Shown one piece after another: positions 4,445-5,088 of a stretch of DNA of 5,088 nt. The stretch's first letter is position 1. Each line of letters begins with the position of its first letter. The translations under genes and the position numbers were made by a program. Below the pieces are notes generated by a model. The model saw nothing but the letters and a program-made list of their open reading frames with translations, made no database searches and was not told where the DNA came from. The DNA comes from Campylobacterota bacterium (GTDB taxonomy: Bacteria > Campylobacterota > Campylobacteria > Campylobacterales > JAADDG01): contig JAADDG010000224.1 of NCBI GenBank assembly GCA_013154075.1, forward strand, positions 1-5,088, in the 5' to 3' direction.

Positions 4445-5088
4445 ATGTCACTTAGTCGTAGAGATTTTCTCAAAAGCAGTGCGGCAGCGGCAGCGGCAAG
4501 CGCCGTCGGTCTTTCCGTCCCGAAAGAGGTGGAAGCTGCAGGAAAGGAGGCCGAAAAGGGCTGGAGATGGGATAAAGCGGTATGTCGTTTCTGCGGTACC
4601 GGTTGCGGTATTATGATAGCTACTAAAAACGATAGAATAGTTGCCGTTAAAGGAGATCCATTAGCTCCCGTAAATAGAGGTCTTAACTGTATTAAAGGTT
4701 ATTTTACGGCAAAAATTATGTACGGTGCCGACAGATTGACTACACCTTTGCTTAGAGTGAACGAAAAAGGTGAATTCGATAAAAAAGGTAAATTTAAACC
4801 TGTAAGCTGGAAAAAAGCTTATGATGTAATGGAAGAGCAATTTAAAAAAGCTTACAATGAGCTTGGACCTACCGGTGTTGCATTTTTCGGTTCCGGACAG
4901 TATACCGTTCAAGAGGGTTATGCTGCCGCGAAACTTATGAAAGCGGGATTTAGAAGCAACAATATAGATCCTAACGCAAGACACTGTATGGCGAGTGCGG
5001 TTGCCGGATTTATTCAAACTTTCGGTATCGACGAGCCTGCCGGATGTTATGACGATATAGAGTTGACGGATACTATCGCCGTATGGGG
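4445..5088 (+). CDS. napA: Periplasmic nitrate reductase catalytic subunit NapA, 3'-truncated by window edge
   Basis: NapA reduces nitrate to nitrite in the periplasm using a molybdenum bis-MGD centre and one [4Fe-4S] cluster. The 214 residues visible are about a quarter of the usual length (over 900 in Campylobacterota). A Tat signal starts with SRRDFLK (4-10), followed by an Ala-rich stretch and a likely cleavage site after VEAA (29-32), so it is exported folded. The cluster ligands are Cys47, Cys50, Cys54 (CRFCGTGC) and Cys82, followed by the conserved CIKG lysine (Lys84). Cys181 in ARHCMASAV is the predicted molybdenum ligand, which marks Nap rather than assimilatory or formate enzymes (Fdh has Sec/Cys in a different setting). 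AGGAGG at 4434-4439 supports the ATG. The gene is first after an FNR-type promoter; in this phylum napGHBFLD genes usually follow, beyond the edge here. Confidence 0.97.
   Translation, partial: MSLSRRDFLKSSAAAAAASAVGLSVPKEVEAAGKEAEKGWRWDKAVCRFCGTGCGIMIATKNDRIVAVKGDPLAPVNRGLNCIKGYFTAKIMYGADRLTTPLLRVNEKGEFDKKGKFKPVSWKKAYDVMEEQFKKAYNELGPTGVAFFGSGQYTVQEGYAAAKLMKAGFRSNNIDPNARHCMASAVAGFIQTFGIDEPAGCYDDIELTDTIAVW

Noticed and set aside
4661..5017. Open frame on the minus strand inside napA
   Set aside because: napA is unmistakable here; the reverse frame matches nothing and has no start signal.

Overview
The window reads as a piece of a Campylobacterota (Epsilonproteobacteria) chromosome, probably from a nitrate-respiring, Nitratiruptor- or Nautilia-like organism. 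The clues are AT-rich coding DNA, a NapA start and early sequence of the type found in that phylum, the tight gene packing, and a set of small genes (DUF2249, DUF1858, MIP18, NnrS-like) that usually sit near nitrogen-oxide metabolism. The species cannot be fixed by eye.

Layout: (1) 1-860, the 3' two thirds of mnmE, a tRNA-modification GTPase, reading rightwards and intact at its C-terminus. (2) 868-946, a promoter region with a perfect FNR/Crp-type palindrome. (3) 947-3597, a five-gene rightward operon with short gaps or overlaps: a DUF2249/TusA-like small protein, a 12-segment NnrS-like membrane protein, a MIP18/SufT-like Fe-S assembly protein, a tiny membrane protein, and a DUF1858-DUF2249 protein. 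(4) 3592-3615, a hairpin terminator shared by convergent genes. (5) 3614-4216, a leftward FmdE-family gene. (6) 4217-4444, a divergent promoter region with a second FNR/Crp-type palindrome. (7) 4445-5088, the 5' part of napA, the catalytic subunit of periplasmic nitrate reductase, cut by the window edge.

The most informative signal is regulatory. The unnamed operon and napA each have a TTGAY-N4-GTCAA palindrome followed, after exactly 22 bases, by the same hexamer TAAAAT. This is the geometry of a class II FNR/Crp-activated promoter (site centred about 41.5 bases before the start of transcription). It suggests that the five-gene operon is switched on together with nitrate respiration. Taken with its content (NnrS-like protein, Fe-S assembly factor, two DUF2249 domains), the operon is best read as an accessory module for handling nitric oxide or repairing its damage during nitrate reduction. 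That role is an inference, not something the sequence proves.

No tRNA, rRNA, CRISPR array, insertion sequence or phage-like gene was seen.
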